Positions 22,588 through 31,222 of a stretch of DNA of 64,000 nt are shown here, one piece after another (positions within the stretch are counted from its first letter, which is position 1; every line of letters begins with the position of its first letter). The stretch is from Actinomadura rupiterrae (GTDB taxonomy: Bacteria > Actinomycetota > Actinomycetes > Streptosporangiales > Streptosporangiaceae): contig NZ_JAMZEA010000013.1 of NCBI RefSeq assembly GCF_024172125.1, positions 240,662 to 304,661 on the forward strand. The letters run 5' to 3'. A program made the translations under genes and the position numbers. The notes under the pieces are model-generated. The model made no database searches and was not told where the DNA came from. It was given only the letters and a program-made list of their open reading frames with translations.

Positions 22588-25404
22588 ATGCCGCAGCCTG
22601 CATTGAGAAGACCGCCCCGGATGGCGGTGCTCGTCCCGGTCGCCGCGATGACGGCCGCCGGGGCGGCGGTGCTCGCGTCCGCGCCCGCGTCCGCCGCCTG
22701 CCGCCCGGACCCGCGCGCCCTCCGGATGACGTTCCAGCCGGTGGACCACACCGTCACCGACGCCGTCTACTTCCGCGCCCGCCTCACCCTGGACGACCGC
22801 GACCGCAGATGCGGGCTCGGATCGTCCGGCTGGGCGATGTACTTCACCTCCGTCCGGCAGCCCGCGGCCGTGCTGTCCGGAACGACCGGCGACATCGGCC
22901 GCAAGCAGCTCGCCGACCAGGGCCTCACCGTCGCGCGCGCCGACAGGGCGCAGAGCGGCGACTTCTACGTGCTGCGCCCGACCTCGGCGTTCACCCCGGT
23001 CAAGCCCGGCGAGCGCCGCCAGATCGACTTCAACATGGAGCTGTGGGCGCTGCAGAAGACCGACGCCCCGGCCGGATGGAGCATCTCCTACGACGGCGGC
23101 ACGCCGCACTGGCTGCCCGCCAGGGCGCTCCAGGACCCCACCGACCCCAAGCAGACCAAGGCGTTCAGCGGCGACAACCGGCCGGTGCAGGACGCCGCGC
23201 GCCGCTACGCCGACAACACCCAGACGAAGATCTCGCTGAGCCTGAAGCAGAGCATCCTGCCGCAGCCGCTGTCGGCCACCGCGTCCGGCGGGACGGTCCC
23301 CATCGGCGGCGGCTCGGACGTGCGCGCGCCGGGGAACCTGCGCGGCGAGGCCGGGTACCTGCGGTCGGCGCTGGGCGACCTGACCCGCGCCAAGGGCGCG
23401 CCGATCACCCTGCGCACCGACCCCAAGCTGGACGTCGACCACGACGGCAAGCCGGACGCCGAGGGCTACACGCTGACCACCGGGGCGTCCGGCGTGCAGA
23501 TCGTCGGGACCGACCCCGCCGGGGTGCTGCACGGCGTCCAGACGCTGCGCCAGCTCGTCCCCGCCAAGTCCTACCAGGACGCGGCGGCCGGGCACGGCGG
23601 CGGCGCGGTTCGGGTGCCGCGCGCGGCCATCGCCGACGCGCCGCTGTTCTCCTACCGCGGGCTGGACATCGACGTGGGCCGCCACTTCGAGAGCCCGCAG
23701 ACCATCCAGAAGTTCCTGGACCTGATGTCGTTCACCAAGCTGAACAAGCTGCACCTGCACCTCACCGACGACGAGGGCTGGCGGCTGCAGATCCCGGGGC
23801 TGCCCGAGCTGACCGGGTTCGGCGCGCACCGCGCCTTCGACCCCGGCGAGACCAAGGCCCTGCACGAGGGCATGGGCTCGGTGAACGACCTGGGCGGCGG
23901 CGACGGCATCGCCGGCAAGGCCCGCAACCAGACGCAGGCCAACCTCGGCCGCCCGCCCGCCTACCAGGGGTTCGAGCCGGACGTGCTGAACTTCGTCGGC
24001 AAGGGCAGCGGCTCCTTCTCCACCGCCGAGTTCGAGGGCATCCTGCGCTACGCCAACGCCCGGCACATCGACGTCATCCCCGAGTTCGACTTCCCGGCGC
24101 ACGCGCGCGCGGCCGTCCAGTCGATGGAGCGCCGCTACAAGGACTCCGGCGACGCGACGTACCGGATGCTCGACCCGAACGACACGTCCAAGCACGTCAG
24201 CGTGCAGGGCTACACCGACAACATGGCCAACCCGTGCCTGCCCGGCACCTACCGGTTCCTCACCAAGGTCGTCGGCGAGGTCAAGAAGATGTACGCGGCG
24301 GCGGGCACCCCGCTCAACCGCATCAGCCTCGGCGGGGACGAGCCGCCCGGCGCGCCCGACGCCTGGTGGTCCGGCTCGCCCGCCTGCAAGTCCAACCCCG
24401 AGACCGCGGGCAAGGACGGCGACGCGCTGAAGAACCTGTTCTTCACCAAGTGGAACGCCATCGCGCACACCGCCGCGCCGCAGACCTCCGGCTGGGAGGA
24501 CATCACCGACCCGACCAAGGACTTCAAGCTCACCGGCTTCACCCCGCTGCCCTGGCAGAACGTCTGGGGCTGGGGACGCGAGGACTGGGCCTACCGGTTC
24601 GCCAACCAGGGCACGCCGGTCATCCTGGCGCACGCCACGAACCTGTACATGGACCTGGCCTACAACAAGGACCCGAACGAGCCGGGCTACTACTGGGCCG
24701 AGTTCGTGGACGAGAAGTCGACGTTCACCTACCAGCCGTTCGATGTGTACGCCAACGCGACCGAGGACCGCTGGGGCAACCCGATCACGCCCAGCCCGTC
24801 CTGGCAGAAGCTGACGCCCGAGGGCCGCAAGAACATCCTCGGCATGGAGGCGCAGCTGTTCGGCGAGAACGGTATGACCCCGCAGCTGCGCGAGTACCAG
24901 GCGTTCCCCAAGCTGCTGGGCGCGGCCGAGCGGGCCTGGAACCGCGACACGCCCACCACCGCGCAGATGCCCGCCGCCTGGAACGTCTTCAGTAACACCC
25001 TCGGGCAGGTCACCTTCCCGCTGCTGTCGGCCTACCGTCCGGTCGGGCTGCCCGGCACCGGGGTGAACTACCGCATCCCGCTGCCCGGCGGGAAGATCGA
25101 CGGCGGGACGCTCAGCGCCAACGTCCGCGACCCGGGACTGGCGATCGAGTACTCCACCGACGGCGTCCACTGGCGGCCCTACAGCGGGCCGGTGGCGGTC
25201 GGCGCGTCCGCGCTCACCCGCACCCGCGCGGTGGACGGGCGCACCAGCCGGATCTCCCCGGTCGGCGTGCCGAACTGGCAGCCCGCCGGCTCCTACCAGC
25301 AGGGCGCGCTGGTCAACTACCAGGGTGAGCTGTTCCGGGCGCTGCGGCCGAGCAGCGGCCTGGCCCCGGACCTCTCCCCCACCGCGTGGCGGCTGATCCA
25401 GTAG
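22588..25404 (+). CDS. secreted beta-N-acetylhexosaminidase (GH20, chitobiase-like)
   Basis: A 938-residue exported enzyme that releases N-acetylglucosamine from chito-oligosaccharides. In order: signal peptide (cleavage near ASA-AC, residues 1-33); a chitobiase-type carbohydrate-binding domain; a GH20b domain; the GH20 barrel with HLHLTDDEGWRLQIPG, HIDVIPEFDFPAHAR and the catalytic Asp-Glu of LGGDEPPG (residues 582-585); a C-terminal Ig-like domain; and a CBM5/12-type chitin-binding module (WQPAGSYQQGALVNYQGELF). The ATG at 22588 is supported by a leaderless promoter; there is no ribosome site. Confidence 0.93.
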   Translation: MPQPALRRPPRMAVLVPVAAMTAAGAAVLASAPASAACRPDPRALRMTFQPVDHTVTDAVYFRARLTLDDRDRRCGLGSSGWAMYFTSVRQPAAVLSGTTGDIGRKQLADQGLTVARADRAQSGDFYVLRPTSAFTPVKPGERRQIDFNMELWALQKTDAPAGWSISYDGGTPHWLPARALQDPTDPKQTKAFSGDNRPVQDAARRYADNTQTKISLSLKQSILPQPLSATASGGTVPIGGGSDVRAPGNLRGEAGYLRSALGDLTRAKGAPITLRTDPKLDVDHDGKPDAEGYTLTTGASGVQIVGTDPAGVLHGVQTLRQLVPAKSYQDAAAGHGGGAVRVPRAAIADAPLFSYRGLDIDVGRHFESPQTIQKFLDLMSFTKLNKLHLHLTDDEGWRLQIPGLPELTGFGAHRAFDPGETKALHEGMGSVNDLGGGDGIAGKARNQTQANLGRPPAYQGFEPDVLNFVGKGSGSFSTAEFEGILRYANARHIDVIPEFDFPAHARAAVQSMERRYKDSGDATYRMLDPNDTSKHVSVQGYTDNMANPCLPGTYRFLTKVVGEVKKMYAAAGTPLNRISLGGDEPPGAPDAWWSGSPACKSNPETAGKDGDALKNLFFTKWNAIAHTAAPQTSGWEDITDPTKDFKLTGFTPLPWQNVWGWGREDWAYRFANQGTPVILAHATNLYMDLAYNKDPNEPGYYWAEFVDEKSTFTYQPFDVYANATEDRWGNPITPSPSWQKLTPEGRKNILGMEAQLFGENGMTPQLREYQAFPKLLGAAERAWNRDTPTTAQMPAAWNVFSNTLGQVTFPLLSAYRPVGLPGTGVNYRIPLPGGKIDGGTLSANVRDPGLAIEYSTDGVHWRPYSGPVAVGASALTRTRAVDGRTSRISPVGVPNWQPAGSYQQGALVNYQGELFRALRPSSGLAPDLSPTAWRLIQ

Positions 25405-25430
25405 CCGCCCCTCAGCCCGGGCAAGGGCGG

Positions 25431-25461
25431 GTGCCCCGGCCGGTCATGCCGGCCGGGGCAC
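25431..25461 (+). terminator. hairpin after the hexosaminidase
   Basis: GTGCCCCGGCCGG, loop TCATG, CCGGCCGGGGCAC: a 13-bp perfect stem. No U-tract. Confidence 0.65.
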
Positions 25462-25564
25462 TCGGTAAAGAAATCGTCGATCCCCCCTTGATCTCCCCCA
25501 GACCCGGGAAGACCCGTCGTGAACGTGTCATCACTCCGTGTCATCACATGTTTCGGGGGGAACC

Positions 25565-26077
25565 GTGCGTATCGTGTCCGCGCGCAACGCCGTCGCCTGT
25601 TCGGCCGTCCTCGCCGGCTGCGCCGCCGGCGCCGTCTGCTGCGGCGGCCCGGCCCTGGCCGACGACCTGGACGTGTCGCCGAACGTCGTGCGGCCCGGCC
25701 AGACGGTCACCGTGTCCGGCGGCTGCCAGACCACCGACCGGTACGTCACGCTCTCCGGCGCGGTGCGCGGCAAGGGGGTGGTGAACGACGGCTGGTTCAG
25801 CGTGTCGGCCAAGCCGATCCGGACCAGGGACGGCCGGTACACGATCACCGCCAAGTGCATCACGTCCAACTACTCCCAGAGCGGCTCGTTCACCATCGGG
25901 CAGGGCAAGGGCCGCGACGGCGAGACCCGCCCGCACGGCGGCGCGATGACCGGCGGCGGCGGGACGCAGGGTCCGGACGTGCCCTGGACCGGCCTCGGCC
26001 TCGGGATGCTCGCCGGAGCCGCCGGGATCGGCGGGGCCGCCCTGATGCGGGCGCGCGCCACCCGGACCCACGCCTGA
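25565..26077 (+). CDS. secreted protein with VPWTG sorting-like signal (probable sortase substrate)
   Basis: A 170-residue exported protein with a signal peptide (residues 1-36, ending PALA), an Ig-like region of about 80 residues containing a cysteine pair (GGCQTT and AKCITS), a Gly/Thr linker, and a C-terminal VPWTG motif followed by a hydrophobic segment and the basic tail MRARATRTHA. This order (motif, membrane span, positive tail) is that of a sortase sorting signal, with VPWTG in place of LPXTG. The sortase gene starts 20 bp downstream. The GTG at 25565 follows GGGGGGAA. Confidence 0.7.
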   Translation: MRIVSARNAVACSAVLAGCAAGAVCCGGPALADDLDVSPNVVRPGQTVTVSGGCQTTDRYVTLSGAVRGKGVVNDGWFSVSAKPIRTRDGRYTITAKCITSNYSQSGSFTIGQGKGRDGETRPHGGAMTGGGGTQGPDVPWTGLGLGMLAGAAGIGGAALMRARATRTHA

Positions 26078-26096
26078 CCCGCCCGCCGACCAGCTC

Positions 26097-26708
26097 ATGG
26101 CCAACCGCGGGTACCTGTTCGCCGGGGGGCTGGCCGTCCTCGGCGCGGTGGCGATCGGCCACGGCCTGCACCTGCCCGCCGAGACCGCGCACTACCGCGA
26201 CCTCGGCGGCCCGCGCGCGCTGTGGAGCATCCCGGACGGCTCGGAACTGGGCGCCGCGACGCCCGAGCGGATCGAGATCCCGGACGCGGGCGTCCGCGCG
26301 TCGGTGATGCCCGTCGGGCAGAACGAGGACGGCACGGTCGAGGTGCCGCCGTTCAAGGTCGCCGAACGCGTCGGCTGGTACCGGGGCGGACCCGCGCCCG
26401 GCATGCGCGGCTCGTCCGTGCTGCTGGGCCACTACGACGACCAGGACGGTCCGGCCGTCTTCTACAAGCTGCACAAGGTGAAGGCGGGCGCGACGGTGAA
26501 GGTCGCGCGCTCCGACGGCCGGACGGCGCTGTTCACCGTGGACGCCGTGGAGCAGGTCCCGAAGTGGGACTTCCCGCGCAGCCGGGTCTACGGGGACGTC
26601 CGGTACGCGGGCCTCCGCCTGATCACCTGCGGCGGCTCCTACAACCGCGAGCAGCACTCCTACCGCGACAACCTCATCGTCTACGCCCACCTGACCGGAT
26701 CACGCTGA
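26097..26708 (+). CDS. class F sortase
   Basis: A 203-residue membrane-anchored transpeptidase: N-terminal membrane segment (residues 6-21), then the sortase barrel with the catalytic histidine in VLLGHYDD, the cysteine in LITCGGSYN and the arginine in HSYRDNLIVYA. Class F sortases are typical of actinobacteria and attach or process secreted proteins at the wall. The adjacent VPWTG protein is its likely partner. The gene converges on and overlaps the end of the phosphotransferase gene by 9 bases. Confidence 0.9.
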   Translation: MANRGYLFAGGLAVLGAVAIGHGLHLPAETAHYRDLGGPRALWSIPDGSELGAATPERIEIPDAGVRASVMPVGQNEDGTVEVPPFKVAERVGWYRGGPAPGMRGSSVLLGHYDDQDGPAVFYKLHKVKAGATVKVARSDGRTALFTVDAVEQVPKWDFPRSRVYGDVRYAGLRLITCGGSYNREQHSYRDNLIVYAHLTGSR

Positions 26709-27680
26709 GCCTCCTGGGAGCATCTGCAGCAGGTCCCACTCGTTCTCGGCGACGCGGCGGCCGAGCGCGGCCAGCTCCACCGAGCGCTCCGCCCCCGCCA
26801 GATGCCGTCCGGCCTGCATGACGCAGATGATCCCCCAGCGGGCCGTGCCGAACATCTCCCACCAGCGCAGCGCGTCCCGGTCCACCGGCCCGCCGCCCGC
26901 GCGCTCGTAGGCCGCCACAAGATCGTCATAGCCGCCGAACCCGCCGACCGGCTCGTCCGACCCGAACCGCCACGCCTTCACGCACAGCCAGCCCAGGTCC
27001 TCCAGCGGGTCGCCGAGGTGCGCCAGCTCCCAGTCCAGGACGGCCCGCACCCCGTCCGGGCCGATGATCAGGTTGCCGTTGCGGAAGTCGCCGTGCACCA
27101 CCACCGGCCGCCGCGCGGGCGGGCGGTTCCGGTCGAGCCACCGCAGCGCGAACTCCAGCGCCGGGTAGGGCTGCGGCGACGCGGCCAGCACCTCGCGCCA
27201 GGCGTCCAGCTGGTCCCCGCCGTCCAGGCCGGGCACCTCGCCGACCGGGACGCGGTGCACCGCCGCCAGGATCTCCCCGCACCGCGCGGCCAGCTCCGGC
27301 CGGACGCCCGCGAGCGCCGGGTCGCGCAGGATCCGGCGCGGGATCGTCTCGCCCTCGACCCGTTCCATGACAACGAACTCCACGCCGAGCGGTCCGTCCT
27401 CGCCGCCCGCCGCGATCACCTCCGGCCCGGGCACCCCGGCGCGCGACGCGGCCCGGATCAGCGCCGCCTCCCGCGTCAGCGGCCCGCTCGCGGACGCACC
27501 GGGCGTGCCCAGCCGCAGGATCAGCGGCACCACCGCGCCGTCCGCCGCGACCGCCTCGAACCCGCACGTCACGCGGGACGCCCCGCCGCCTCCCCGGCGC
27601 AGCCCCCGCACCCGCGTGCCGGGCCCGAACCGCTCCGCCAGAACCTCGCCCAGGGGCCCGGCCAGCCGCTCAAGCTCCAT
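26700..27680 (-). CDS. phosphotransferase family protein (APH-like)
   Basis: A 326-residue aminoglycoside-phosphotransferase-fold kinase. It has a nucleotide loop (RRGGGGASRVTCGF), the catalytic VVHGDFRNGNLI and the metal-binding AVLDWELAHLGDP. This subfamily is linked with acyl-CoA dehydrogenases (ACAD10/11-like) and is thought to phosphorylate hydroxyacyl-CoAs. It lies a few kb from both acyl-CoA dehydrogenases here but in no shared operon with them. AGGATGG precedes the ATG. Confidence 0.87.
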   Translation of the reverse strand: MELERLAGPLGEVLAERFGPGTRVRGLRRGGGGASRVTCGFEAVAADGAVVPLILRLGTPGASASGPLTREAALIRAASRAGVPGPEVIAAGGEDGPLGVEFVVMERVEGETIPRRILRDPALAGVRPELAARCGEILAAVHRVPVGEVPGLDGGDQLDAWREVLAASPQPYPALEFALRWLDRNRPPARRPVVVHGDFRNGNLIIGPDGVRAVLDWELAHLGDPLEDLGWLCVKAWRFGSDEPVGGFGGYDDLVAAYERAGGGPVDRDALRWWEMFGTARWGIICVMQAGRHLAGAERSVELAALGRRVAENEWDLLQMLPGGSA

Positions 27681-27743
27681 GCCGCCATCCTGAGCAGGAC
27701 ACCCCGGCCCTTCAAGGTGACCTGAGCCACAGCAGCCAGCCCG

Positions 27744-27794
27744 GGAACAGGGTCAGCCCCGGAACAGAGTCGGTCCCGGAACGGGGTCAGTCCC
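27744..27794. repeat. 17-bp tandem array spanning the TetR stop
   Basis: Three 17-bp copies of GGAACAGGGTCAGCCCC type (27744-27760, 27761-27777, 27778-27794) plus a partial fourth inside the TetR gene. The stop of the TetR gene (complement at 27787-27789) is in the third copy, and the same stop sequence recurs 34 bp away in the first. Confidence 0.85.
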
Positions 27795-28431
27795 GGAACA
27801 GCTCGGGCATTCCGGACGCGGCGGGCAGCCCGCCGAGGACGAGGTCGACCAGGTTGTCCACCACCGCCTCGCGGGACACCTCGGCGGTGTGGTCGAGCCA
27901 CCAGTCGCCCGCCGTCTGCACCATGCCGATGACCGCGTGCGCCCACACGTGCGCGCGGACCGGGTCGTCCACCTCGGCCTCGGCGACCATCACCTCGGCC
28001 AGCGCCCGCCCCAGCTCGCGGATCATCGTGCTCATCGCGCTGTGCGTCGCGGCGTCCTCGGCGCTGGCCCGGTGCATCAGGAACCGGTACAGGTTCAGGT
28101 TCGCCGACACCATCGCCAGGTAGGTGTCGATGGTGCGGCGGGTGCGGTCGCGGATCGGCGCGGCGCGGGAGAACTCCACCCGCACGCCCTCGATCAGTTT
28201 GCGCGCGTGCCGCTCGGCCAGCGCCTGGTACAGGCCGCTCTTGTCGCCGAAATGGCGGTACAGGATCGGCTTGCTGATCCCGGCCTCGGCGGCGATGGCG
28301 GCCATCGACGCCTCGGGCCCCTCCCGCTGGATCACCCGGTCGGCGGCCTCCAGCAGCGCGCGGCGGCGGTCCGGGTCGCGCCCCGCGCCCCGTCCCGCGG
28401 CACCGGCGGCCGTCCCGTTCACGCTGGTCAT
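27787..28431 (-). CDS. TetR family regulator
   Basis: A 214-residue repressor. The helix-turn-helix spans residues 25-70 (RALLEAADRVIQREGPEAS, AGISKPILYRHFGDKSGLY). The C-terminal ligand domain contains WAHAVIGMVQTAGDWWLDH, as in regulators of lipid metabolism genes. It is transcribed after the phosphotransferase gene direction but has its own TAGGGT box about 9 bases from the ATG. Targets may include the acyl-CoA dehydrogenase operators at 31101-31140, but nothing in the sequence proves it. Confidence 0.88.
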   Translation of the reverse strand: MTSVNGTAAGAAGRGAGRDPDRRRALLEAADRVIQREGPEASMAAIAAEAGISKPILYRHFGDKSGLYQALAERHARKLIEGVRVEFSRAAPIRDRTRRTIDTYLAMVSANLNLYRFLMHRASAEDAATHSAMSTMIRELGRALAEVMVAEAEVDDPVRAHVWAHAVIGMVQTAGDWWLDHTAEVSREAVVDNLVDLVLGGLPAASGMPELFRD

Positions 28432-28666
28432 CGTGCGCTCACCCTACGGCACCCGGCCCGGCCGGAACCGCGCGGCGGGCCGGTGACCGGTACCCGCGTC
28501 CGCGACACACGAAACATTGGGTGATCGACTCCTTGCTCTGCGTGCCCGGCGGGCCGTAGTTTTCGTGGTGACCCCTCCGCTCGCCGCGTCCCGAGCGTCT
28601 GCCGAACCACCGCGTCACCGTGTCCGCCCAACCACTGCGCCTGCCGAATCACGAGGTGAACCAACC

Positions 28667-29179
28667 ATGCCGGGGGAACCGTCCAGCGTCAGCGTGCTGC
28701 AGCGCGTCGAACTGTGCGATACCGACGTCACCGGGCACTACCACCACTCGACCGTGATCCGGTGGGTCGAGTCGGCCGAGCAGACGCTCCTGCACCGGAT
28801 CGGCCTGGACCACCTGCCCGTCATGCCGCGGGTCAACTACAACGCCAGCTACCGCAGCCGGCTGTGGCGGCACGAGGTGGTCGAGACGCGGCTGCGGGTG
28901 GCCAAGCTCGGCCGCACCTCGCTCAGCTACGAGTTCGAGGTGCGCAGCGGCGCCGAGACCCCCAGCGTCGAGGGCTCGCTGACGGTGGTCAAGGTCGCGC
29001 CGCTCACCGGCGAGCCGCTCGTCTGGGAGAGCGAGGAGCGCGACCTGCTGCTCCGCTCGGGCAGCCAGGAGGGCGACTTCCTGCGCCCGGGCCGCCGTCC
29101 GGCCCCGGCCACCAAGGACCCCAGCACGCTGCCGATGGCGCGCCCGGTCGGTGACGAGTGGGGCATCGGCTACGGCTGA
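28667..29179 (+). CDS. acyl-CoA thioesterase (hotdog fold)
   Basis: A 170-residue hotdog-fold protein: VELCDTDVTGHYHHSTVIRW has the YbgC/4-hydroxybenzoyl-CoA thioesterase aspartate region, and VNYNASYRSRLWRHE and SLSYEFEV follow. It should hydrolyse an acyl-CoA in the cytoplasm. The C-terminal 40 residues are Arg/Pro-rich and outside the fold. GAGGTGAACC precedes the ATG at 28667. The gene is divergent from the TetR gene. Confidence 0.83.
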   Translation: MPGEPSSVSVLQRVELCDTDVTGHYHHSTVIRWVESAEQTLLHRIGLDHLPVMPRVNYNASYRSRLWRHEVVETRLRVAKLGRTSLSYEFEVRSGAETPSVEGSLTVVKVAPLTGEPLVWESEERDLLLRSGSQEGDFLRPGRRPAPATKDPSTLPMARPVGDEWGIGYG

Positions 29180-29264
29180 CCGCACCGTCCCGCGGCACGC
29201 CGGCCGGCCGCCCCCGCCGCTCCCGGGTGGACGGGCGGCATCACGAACGATCATGATCCCTTCC

Positions 29265-29723
29265 ATGGCTGACACGAACGAGCGGGCGCTGCTGAGCATG
29301 CCCGGCGAAGGTGAACTGATCGACGTGGCCGGGGTCGCGCACCTGTTCCGGCTGACCGGGGAGCAGACGGGCGGGCGGTTCGCCTTCGAGGAGTTCCGCC
29401 TCGAACCGGGCACCGTCGGCGCGCGCCCGCACGTCCACGAGCGGCACGACGAGTACTTCTACGTCCTGGACGGCACGCTCACCCTGCACACCGGCGACGG
29501 CGAGGTGGAGGCCGGACCCGGGGCCCTGCTGGCCGCGCTGCGCGGCACCGCCCACGGCTTCCGCAACGCGGGCGACGCCCCCGTCCGCGCCCTGTGCCTG
29601 TACACACCCGCCGGCTACGAGGGCTACTTCCGCGAGGTGCACGCCGCGGTAGCAGCGGGAGCCGAAATCACCGACGAACTCCTCGCCGAGTTCCGCTCCC
29701 GCCACCACACCCGCTCGTTCTGA
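29265..29723 (+). CDS. cupin domain protein
   Basis: A 152-residue single-domain cupin. Motif 1 is RPHVHERHDEYFYVLDG with the three histidines and glutamate that bind metal, and motif 2 is GTAHGFRN. The role is unknown. No ribosome site is visible; CATGAT lies 7 bases before the ATG at 29265, so a leaderless start is possible. An in-frame ATG at 29253 is the alternative. Confidence 0.82.
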   Translation: MADTNERALLSMPGEGELIDVAGVAHLFRLTGEQTGGRFAFEEFRLEPGTVGARPHVHERHDEYFYVLDGTLTLHTGDGEVEAGPGALLAALRGTAHGFRNAGDAPVRALCLYTPAGYEGYFREVHAAVAAGAEITDELLAEFRSRHHTRSF

Positions 29724-29841
29724 CCGGCGGCCAAGCGCGCCTCCGCAGGCTCGCGGGTCCAGGACCCCCGTTCCAGGGGCCCTGGACCGCTGCGGCAGGC
29801 CGGGGGACATGCGAAGGGCGGTGGACCGCCCGGATCGTCCG

Positions 29842-31071
29842 CTAGCGGACGGGGAGGCCGGTTACGGTGCGGCCGATGACCAGGCGCTGGATCTCGCTGG
29901 TCCCCTCGAAGATCGTGAAGATCTTGCTGTCGCGGTGCATGCGCTCGACCGGGTACTCGCGGGTGTAGCCGTTGCCGCCGAGGATCTGGATGGCCTCCTC
30001 GGTGACGCGGACGGCGGCCTCGGAGGCCATGAGCTTGGCCATCGAGCCCTCGGCGCTGGTGAACTCCTTGCCGTTGCGGGCCATCCAGGCGGCCCGCCAG
30101 ACCATCAGGCGGGCGGCGTCGACCTGGCACTTCATGTCGGCCAGCTTGAACGCGATGGCCTGGAAGTCGCCGATCTTGCGGCCGAACTGCTCGCGCTCGG
30201 TGGCGTACTGCAGGGCGTAGTCGTAGCCCGCGCGGGCGACGCCGATGGCCATCGCGCCCACGGTGGGACGCGTGGTCTCGAAGGTCTTCATCGCGGCCTG
30301 GCCCTTGGCGCTCTTGCCCTCGCGCACGCGCGCGATGCGGGCGTCGAACTTCTCCTTGCCGCCCACGATGAGCTCGGCGGGCACGCGCACGTTGTCGAGG
30401 ATGACCTCGGCGGTGTGCGAGGCGCGGATGCCGTGCTTCTTGAACTTCTGGCCCTGCTTCAGGCCGGGGGTGTTCGGCGGGACGATGAAGCTGGCCTGGC
30501 CGCGGCTGCCGAGGTCGGGGTAGACCGAGGCCACGACCACGTGCACGTCGGCGATGCCGCCGTTGGTGGCCCAGGTCTTGGTGCCGTTCAGCACCCACTC
30601 GTTCTTGGCCTCGTCGAAGACGGCGCGGGCCCGGATCGAGCCGACGTCGGAGCCGGCGTCGGGCTCGGAGGCGCAGAACGCGCCGAGCTTGACGTCGTCG
30701 GCGGTGCCGAACATCTGCGGGACCCACTCGGCGATCTGCTCGGGCGTGCCGGTCGCCGCGACGGACGCGGCGGCCAGGCCGGTGCCGACGATGGACAGCG
30801 CGATGCCCGCGTCGCCCCAGAACAGCTCCTCGAACGCGACCGGGATGCCGAGCCCGGTCGGCTCCAGCCACTGGGTGGCGAAGAAGTCCAGGGAGTACAG
30901 GCCGACCTTGGCCGCCTCCTGGATGATCGGCCAGGGGGTCTCCTCGCGCTCGTCCCACTCCTCGGCGGCGGGGCGGATGACGTCGCGGGCGAACTCGTGC
31001 ACCCAGCTCTTGACCTCGGAGACGTCCTCGCTCAGATCCAGCGAGAACGGCGTCGCCTCGGTGTCGGACAT
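29842..31071 (-). CDS. acyl-CoA dehydrogenase
   Basis: A 409-residue acyl-CoA dehydrogenase of the fatty-acid oxidation type. Motifs: GAFCASEPDAGSDVGS, VLNGTKTWATNGGIAD, ATEREQFGRKIGDFQAIAFK, QILGGNGYTREYPVERM and IFEGTSEIQRLVIGR; the glutamate in IFEGTSE is the catalytic base in many family members. GGAGGAAGGG precedes the ATG at 31071. Two palindromic operators lie 30-70 bp upstream. This is probably the main chain-length dehydrogenase of the region. Confidence 0.93.
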   Translation of the reverse strand: MSDTEATPFSLDLSEDVSEVKSWVHEFARDVIRPAAEEWDEREETPWPIIQEAAKVGLYSLDFFATQWLEPTGLGIPVAFEELFWGDAGIALSIVGTGLAAASVAATGTPEQIAEWVPQMFGTADDVKLGAFCASEPDAGSDVGSIRARAVFDEAKNEWVLNGTKTWATNGGIADVHVVVASVYPDLGSRGQASFIVPPNTPGLKQGQKFKKHGIRASHTAEVILDNVRVPAELIVGGKEKFDARIARVREGKSAKGQAAMKTFETTRPTVGAMAIGVARAGYDYALQYATEREQFGRKIGDFQAIAFKLADMKCQVDAARLMVWRAAWMARNGKEFTSAEGSMAKLMASEAAVRVTEEAIQILGGNGYTREYPVERMHRDSKIFTIFEGTSEIQRLVIGRTVTGLPVR

Positions 31072-31100
31072 CGTTATTGACCCTTCCTCCAATATCACCT

Positions 31101-31140
31101 GTTACCCACGGTAGCACCTCGCGGAGTTACCGCGGGTAAC
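31101..31140. promoter_or_regulatory. two GTTACC-N3-GGTAAC operators upstream of the acyl-CoA dehydrogenase
   Basis: Site 1 is GTTACCCACGGTAGC (31101-31115), one mismatch in the dyad. Site 2 is GTTACCGCGGGTAAC (31126-31140), perfect. The centres are 25 bp apart. They overlap the expected promoter of the leftward acyl-CoA dehydrogenase (TGATAT-like -10 near 31093). TetR-type repressors of fatty-acid degradation use palindromes of this size. Confidence 0.7.
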
Positions 31141-31161
31141 ACGTGTCCGGGGTCACAGCCG

Positions 31162-31205
31162 AAACGCCCGTCGAGACCCTTGTACCAGGCCTCTGACGGG
31201 CGTTT
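31162..31205 (-). terminator. terminator of ramB
   Basis: AAACGCCCGTC (31162-31172) and GACGGGCGTTT (31195-31205): an 11-bp stem directly after the ramB stop, with A/T pairs at its foot that give a short U run in the minus-strand RNA. Confidence 0.7.
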
Positions 31206-31222
31206 CTGCGCTTCCGGAACGC

